A stretch of 64,000 bases of DNA from Bremerella sp. P1 (GTDB lineage Bacteria > Planctomycetota > Planctomycetia > Pirellulales > Pirellulaceae). Positions 60,005-64,000 of this stretch are shown here, one piece after another (within the stretch, counting starts at the first letter, position 1; each line of letters opens with the position of its first letter). A model generated the notes under the pieces. It saw only the letters and a program-made list of their open reading frames with translations. It ran no database searches and had not been told where the DNA came from. The DNA lies in NCBI RefSeq assembly GCF_028748185.1, contig NZ_CP118164.1, positions 3,621,814 to 3,685,813 of the forward strand, given 5' to 3'. A program made the translations under genes and the position numbers.

Positions 60005-60403
60005 TCACTCCCCCTTCGTCTCCTCTGCATCGAGAATCATCATCGCCACGGACTCTTCCGGCCCAAGACCATGATCGGGTGAGTTCACCACAACCCGCAC
60101 GGCCTTCTCCAGCCATTTGCGAAGGTCTTCGAGCTTCGGCTTTTCCCCGTGTAGTTCGATATACAGCGGAGCCACAAATCGATGGACCGGGCGATCTTGA
60201 AGACTCTCCATCATCGCATCGTGGTAAACCCAAGACGCCTCGGTGACGTTTGCGAAGATTCGGGCCTCGGATTCGTTGGCCGTCCAATCCGAGCCGTCCC
60301 AAAACACGGGATTCTTGTAGGCGTCTCCTTTGGCGACGATGAAGCGTGGGAACTTGTCACATCCTCGCTTGACGACGGTGATTGCTGGTATGTTCTCATT
60401 CAT
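60005..60403 (-). CDS. backbone hypothetical protein, 132 aa
   Basis: Not recognised. The C-terminus is GLGPEESVAMMILDAEETKGE, which recurs in truncated form at 55971. ATG at 60403 chosen since GGGAG sits 7 nt before it. It overlaps the upstream 82-aa gene by 8 nt and is followed by the GYF genes. Confidence 0.6.
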   Translation of the reverse strand: MNENIPAITVVKRGCDKFPRFIVAKGDAYKNPVFWDGSDWTANESEARIFANVTEASWVYHDAMMESLQDRPVHRFVAPLYIELHGEKPKLEDLRKWLEKAVRVVVNSPDHGLGPEESVAMMILDAEETKGE

Positions 60404-60644
60404 TGTCATCTCCCTCTGGATGCTCGGGCACAAACTTGCCTCCGTTCAAGACAGCAGAATTACGGATCACCAGCGGCACGTCGTACTTGAGTCGTCTCGG
60501 GTTGCGAATGGCCAGATTGACGATCCCTTGGCCTGTGACTCGCACTGTCATAAACAGAACAGGCACTTTCTTCGCCGTGGTTGGGCAGTCAATCACGCCG
60601 GTATCGAGCGACAGAACTTCACACTCGGCAACATCCAATTTCAT
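60396..60644 (-). CDS. backbone hypothetical protein, 82 aa
   Basis: Not recognised. Beta-rich: VLFMTVRVTGQGIVNLAIRN and PLVIRNSAVLNGG. ATG at 60644 with GAGAGGAGTTTCCAA before it. It has the 13-bp element 49 nt upstream, placing it in the backbone set on the minus strand. Confidence 0.6.
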   Translation of the reverse strand: MKLDVAECEVLSLDTGVIDCPTTAKKVPVLFMTVRVTGQGIVNLAIRNPRRLKYDVPLVIRNSAVLNGGKFVPEHPEGDDNE

Positions 60645-60693
60645 TTGGAAACTCCTCTCGGTTGCAGTTTTTGGGCACAAAGCGCTTCCTCAC

Positions 60694-60706
60694 TAGCAGG
60701 TGCCTA
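60694..60706 (-). repeat. 13-bp element, copy 16, minus orientation
   Basis: Plus-strand TAGCAGGTGCCTA; exact consensus on the minus strand, pointing at the 82-aa gene start. Confidence 0.9.
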
Positions 60707-60707
60707 C

Positions 60708-61175
60708 TTACCGAGGTGGACTGTTCCCACACCGATTACACGGAGCGAACTCACCTTCAATGGGAGCGTTACAGTTCCCGCACAGCCAATGGCCTTGGCC
60801 ACAGTTCCAACAATGGAAATCCAGATCGACCATCTCAGCGTGGCAGTATGGGCAGTACCATCGCTCTGCTGGTCCATCTTCTGGCGATGCAAGAATTTCA
60901 GCGTCCGAGCGGAAGGGCCACGGGCACGAATGGTCAAACCACGGGTCGAGTCCGTTGGCCGTGAACTCCCGATACTCTTCGGTGTGACCAAACAGGAGTC
61001 GATGCCCGAGCCACTGAGCGGTGTTGAATAATACGGCGACGATGAAGGCGATGGAGGCCAAGAATCCGAGGCTGATGGCCCCGGTCACGACGGCGGGAAT
61101 GCCGATGGGCAATGAGATTAAGAACCCCATGATCCAGAATCGGGCAATGACTTCGGCGGCGCTGCTGTTTCGCAT
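60708..61175 (-). CDS. membrane protein with C-terminal double zinc ribbon
   Basis: 155 aa: two membrane helices (about 15-35 and 38-60), then WYCPYCHAEMVDLDFHCWNCGQGHWLCGNCNAPIEGEFAPCNRCG with four CxxC knuckles, i.e. two treble-clef/zinc-ribbon units. First minus-strand gene inside attR, with a 13-bp element 37 nt upstream. Function unknown. Confidence 0.7.
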   Translation of the reverse strand: MRNSSAAEVIARFWIMGFLISLPIGIPAVVTGAISLGFLASIAFIVAVLFNTAQWLGHRLLFGHTEEYREFTANGLDPWFDHSCPWPFRSDAEILASPEDGPAERWYCPYCHAEMVDLDFHCWNCGQGHWLCGNCNAPIEGEFAPCNRCGNSPPR

Positions 61176-61354
61176 GATGGCTCCAAACTTTGTGGTTCAA
61201 AATTTGGAGAGGTAGCAGGTGCCTAGAGAGCGAAAATTCGCAAAACAAAGTGGCCAAATAGTCTGGTTGGTGGTGGCCAAACCAGTGGCCAATTAGAAAA
61301 AGGCCGTTTTGTAAAGCCCTTGTATTTCTGGGGTTGTGGCGACCAAACTGCCAG
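61176..61354. other. right-end island region with TGGCCA repeats
   Basis: Three GTGGCCAA/TGGCCAAA motifs (about 61249-61293) and a related GTGGCGACCAAAC next to attR; possible arm-type sites. No gene. Confidence 0.45.
61213..61225 (-). repeat. 13-bp element, copy 17, minus orientation
   Basis: Plus-strand TAGCAGGTGCCTA; exact on the minus strand. The leader behind it carries CTCCAAATTTTG and TTTGGAG, forming a hairpin next to the start codon. Confidence 0.9.
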
Positions 61355-61371
61355 CCCGCCGCCTCCACTTT
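61355..61371. repeat. right attachment repeat (attR)
   Basis: CCCGCCGCCTCCACTTT, identical to 25147-25163; no tmRNA body precedes it. Confidence 0.9.
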
Positions 61372-61373
61372 CA

Positions 61374-61412
61374 ACGCACCTTGTCGGTTTCGGCGGGGTG
61401 CGTTTTTCTTTT
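61374..61412 (+). terminator. original chromosomal tmRNA terminator, displaced
   Basis: Stem ACGCACC/GGTGCGT followed by TTTTCTTTT, beginning 3 nt after attR. It is where the ssrA terminator would lie before integration. Confidence 0.75.
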
Positions 61413-61814
61413 GGGTTACGTGAATGCCATAACGGGTGCGGTCGGCGAGTTCTTTTCGGTCGGCCTGAGATCAACATCATGACAAGGTGTCGCTCGCCCC
61501 GCTAATTGAACGAAACGGTCGATAAGCATGCTGACAACCACAGCGGGAGGTTTATTAAAGAAGCAAACCTCCTAGGGGATCAGACAACAAGCCGACAGGA
61601 TCGTCATACCGCACTCAGGTTCAACTCCCCTAAAGTTTCTGGAAATGACGGCGTTCGCAGACTGTGATCTTCGACGGAAGAATCCAGCGTCATTCATTCC
61701 ATCTGATCGTTTGACGACCCCAGCGCGAAGCGCGCCTGCATTCGGCGTATCGGCAGGCGATCAGACAGTGTTCTCCCTCTTTTTCCTCCAGCGAAGTACG
61801 GTATAAAGGTTGCC
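61413..61814. other. intergenic region before the antiporter
   Basis: Includes the hairpin GGAGGTTT/AAACCTCC (61546-61572), not followed by a T-run, and a GGTTCAACTCCCCT sequence resembling a tRNA T-arm without a tRNA body. No gene supported. Confidence 0.45.
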
Positions 61815-63305
61815 ATGAGCTTCTTCAATATCGCCGGCATCCTCGTGGCCCTCGCAGCGGCCTTCGCGTTCATCAACCACAAACTGCTCAAGCTGCCGAC
61901 GACGGTAGGCTTGATGCTGCTGGCCATGCTGCACGCGGTCGCCCTGCTACTGATTGATTGGATCGTACCGGAGGCGGGCGCGCTCACCGCGGCTGAGATG
62001 CTCGTCGGTTCGATCGACTTCGACCAGACGCTGATGGAGGGCATGCTCGGCTATTTGCTTTTTGCCGGGGCGTTGCATGTCGACCTAAACGACCTCAAGA
62101 AGCAGTCTGCGGCCATCGCTCTACTCGCGACCGTCGGCGTCCTTGCGACGACGTTCATCGTCGGGGGGCTCACCTATGTCATCACCGGCTGGCTTGGCAT
62201 CGAAGTCCGCTTCATCTACTGCCTGATCTTCGGGGCGATTGTCGCGCCAACCGACCCGATCGCGGTCTTGGGTATCGTCAAGAGCCTCGGCGCGCCCAAG
62301 CCGCTGGAGACCAAGATCGCGGGCGAGTCGCTGTTTAACGATGGCGTGGGCGTGGTGGTGTTTATTGCGCTGCTGGGGATCGCGGGGTTGGGCCAGCATG
62401 GGGAATCGCATGAAGACGTAGAGAAGAAGCATGAGTCCAACCACGTCGTTGAACAGAGCGAGGAAGATTTAGGGAAACGACCCGACGCGGATAGCGATCC
62501 ACCAGCCGTCACGCCTGAGGCAGCAAAGGATGCGGAACAACACGAAAGCGAACATTCGCTCGATGATCAAAAACACATTGAGAAGGCGGAGACGACAGCA
62601 ATGGATGTCGCCAAGCTCTTCGCGCTCGAAGCCGGCGGCGGGCTTGCACTGGGCTTCGTGCTGGGGATGATCGCGTTCTTCCTGTTGCGAAGCATTGATC
62701 ACTACGCGACGGAGATTTTGCTTTCGCTGGCCGTGGTGACCGGCGGGTATGCCTTGGCGATGGCGATGCACGTGTCCGGGCCATTGGCGATGGTGGTCGC
62801 TGGGCTGATCCTGGGTAACCATGGCCGAACGTTTGCGATGTCCGACAAGACGCGCGAGCACCTCGATACGTTCTGGGAATTGGTGGACGAACTGCTGAAC
62901 GCGGTTCTGTTTGTGCTGATCGGGCTGGAGGTCTTGGTGCTCTCGTTCACGGTGCCGTATCTGTTGGCCGGGGCCCTGGCGATCCCCGCGGCGCTGCTGG
63001 CGAGGTTCCTGTCAGTTGGCACGGTGATAACTGCCTTGAAGAAGATGACCGGCCGAGAATTCACGCCGCACGCGATCAAGGTCATGACTTGGGGCGGCCT
63101 GCGCGGCGGGATCAGTGTTGCACTCGCGTTATCGCTCAAGGAAGAGATCCACGCCATGCAATCGCAGTACGACAACGTCGGCGAACTCGTCCTGACGATG
63201 ACCTACGTTGTCGTCGCCTTCTCGATCCTCGTCGGCGGGCTGACCATGGGGCCGATGCTGCGCCAGTTGGGTCTCGCAGGGCAAGGCAAAGCAGACGCCC
63301 ACTAG
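61815..63305 (+). CDS. cation/proton antiporter (CPA1/NhaP-like)
   Basis: 496-aa membrane protein with about 12 helices exchanging Na+ or K+ for H+. Motifs: [36 protein letters not shown], and [19 protein letters not shown] (the paired Asn-Asp of the transport site), plus [17 protein letters not shown] His/Glu-rich cytosolic loop (about 205-260, [13 protein letters not shown]) is inserted between helices. GC is visibly higher than in the left arm, so it may itself be acquired. Confidence 0.93.
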   Translation: MSFFNIAGILVALAAAFAFINHKLLKLPTTVGLMLLAMLHAVALLLIDWIVPEAGALTAAEMLVGSIDFDQTLMEGMLGYLLFAGALHVDLNDLKKQSAAIALLATVGVLATTFIVGGLTYVITGWLGIEVRFIYCLIFGAIVAPTDPIAVLGIVKSLGAPKPLETKIAGESLFNDGVGVVVFIALLGIAGLGQHGESHEDVEKKHESNHVVEQSEEDLGKRPDADSDPPAVTPEAAKDAEQHESEHSLDDQKHIEKAETTAMDVAKLFALEAGGGLALGFVLGMIAFFLLRSIDHYATEILLSLAVVTGGYALAMAMHVSGPLAMVVAGLILGNHGRTFAMSDKTREHLDTFWELVDELLNAVLFVLIGLEVLVLSFTVPYLLAGALAIPAALLARFLSVGTVITALKKMTGREFTPHAIKVMTWGGLRGGISVALALSLKEEIHAMQSQYDNVGELVLTMTYVVVAFSILVGGLTMGPMLRQLGLAGQGKADAH

Positions 63306-63808
63306 CTACTGATGGCGATCTAGTCAAAGCTGAAGCAGGAGGTTGTGGCCACCTCCGTACGAGCACCACCAAATTGACAACAACCCAGCCCTCGCCACCG
63401 AAGCCTACTTCGACTATGCCGTTCGTGCACAATAAGGACGAGTCCTGGGTGAGATGACGAATAAGATAAACCTCGTTAGGGATCATGTCGTGGTTGGTTT
63501 CTAATTACCGTCGAGAGCTTTCCGATGGGCCCTATAAATGGTCCGATAAGGAGACGTTTCGGCAAGATTCTTTCGTCGCAAGGTGGCTTTCTACATGGAG
63601 TTGCGGTCACGTCATGGCCTCGCAGCGTTTTCGGCAGCGTTGAGTGGCCAGGAGAGCAAGCCGAGTTCGGCGAGTTGTTGGTCAATCCAGCTACGAAGGA
63701 CAATCCTAGGTGTGAGTAGGTCAAATCAGGTGAAGGGGCGACGGCATCGACGGTCGTAAGGTTGTATCTACAAAGACACCCGTCCCTTGTTGGTTCCGGG
63801 GCTGAAAT
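63306..63808. other. intergenic region, possibly with a decayed small gene
   Basis: A plus-strand frame at 63485-63643 (52 codons, starting MSWLVSNYRRELSDG) reads like real protein but stops early; a second frame continues to about 63719 (ending NPATKDNPRCE). This may be a frameshifted gene remnant. Nothing else is visible. Confidence 0.35.
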
Positions 63809-64000
63809 TTGGACAAGCAAAAACTTACGATCGCGCACCTATTTGTTTGGGTCACTTGCTGTACGGTAGCATTCGCCGTGTCTGGGTTGCTCTTTGCGCC
63901 GGACGACGCGGAAGGATGGACCCCTGTGACCGTTGGCGTAGAGATCAGCATCGGTCTGGCTGTGGGCACCTCGCTGGCAGGTCTCGTGTTTTTCGTATCG
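63809..64000 (+). CDS. membrane protein, partial (cut by window edge)
   Basis: 64 codons from a TTG start, open to the end. DKQKLTIAHLFVWVTCCTVAFAVSGLLF is a membrane helix with Cys-Cys, then an acidic loop and a second helix (VEISIGLAVGTSLAGLVFFV). It resembles planctomycete small membrane proteins whose first helix follows a basic start. TTG is the most plausible start as no ATG is near. Confidence 0.55.
   Translation, partial: MDKQKLTIAHLFVWVTCCTVAFAVSGLLFAPDDAEGWTPVTVGVEISIGLAVGTSLAGLVFFVS

Noticed and set aside
61574-61634. tRNA or second tmRNA end (GGTTCAACTCCCCT)
   Set aside because: Only the T-arm-like bases are present; no D-arm, anticodon arm or full acceptor stem can be built in the available length.

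Overview
The window looks like a chromosome segment of a planctomycete, most likely of the Pirellulales (Blastopirellula/Bremerella/Rhodopirellula type). This is inferred from moderate-to-high GC, the SpoVG(with zinc ribbon)-ispE pair, a three-gene menaquinone-type succinate dehydrogenase operon, an EF-G with AHIDSGKT in its G1 loop, and membrane/TPR proteins of planctomycete style. No rRNA or other taxonomic anchor is present, so rank is approximate.

Left chromosome arm (1-25159). Housekeeping genes: ftsH with a perfect 17-bp terminator stem; a lone receiver-domain regulator; sdhCAB; an SDR oxidoreductase; an alpha/beta hydrolase next to a luciferase-like flavin oxidoreductase; fusA; a TPR protein and a coiled-coil secreted protein; an S26 signal-peptidase-like protein that has lost both catalytic residues; fumC; spoVG; ispE; a membrane TPR protein with a decayed N-terminal paralogue beside it; a DUF368/PopT-type transporter; an MBL-fold beta-CASP-like protein; and ssrA (tmRNA).

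Genomic island (about 25147-61371, 36 kb). It is integrated in the 3' end of ssrA. A 17-bp direct repeat (CCCGCCGCCTCCACTTT) marks both ends, and the island brought its own tmRNA terminator while the old chromosomal terminator was left beyond the right repeat. The backbone contains three tyrosine-recombinase-like genes, a ParB-methyltransferase fusion, a second DNA methyltransferase, a RuvB-like AAA+ ATPase, an AlpA/MerR-like DNA-binding protein, several small genes of unknown function and a putative primase. Backbone genes carry a 13-bp element (consensus TAGGCACCTGCTA, 17 copies) that sits 37-50 nt upstream of start codons, in the orientation of the gene. I consider this repeat/leader system the most novel feature here.

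The cargo lacks the 13-mer. Cargo block one (about 31.5-49.0 kb) is a defence island. A tightly packed minus-strand run hsdM-hsdS-hsdR-DUF45 peptidase-SIR2-HerA merges a type I restriction system with a SIR2-HerA pair. A divergent XRE regulator follows, then a 1255-aa reverse transcriptase fused to a C-terminal nitrilase-like domain (DRT type 1/UG1 architecture) and a chain of small enzymes. Cargo block two (about 55.9-60.0 kb) has three tandem membrane proteins, each starting with a GYF_2 domain, bracketed by an intact gene and a truncated homologue of it.

Right chromosome arm (61372-64000). A GC-rich cation/proton antiporter, a possibly decayed small gene, and the start of a membrane protein cut by the window edge.
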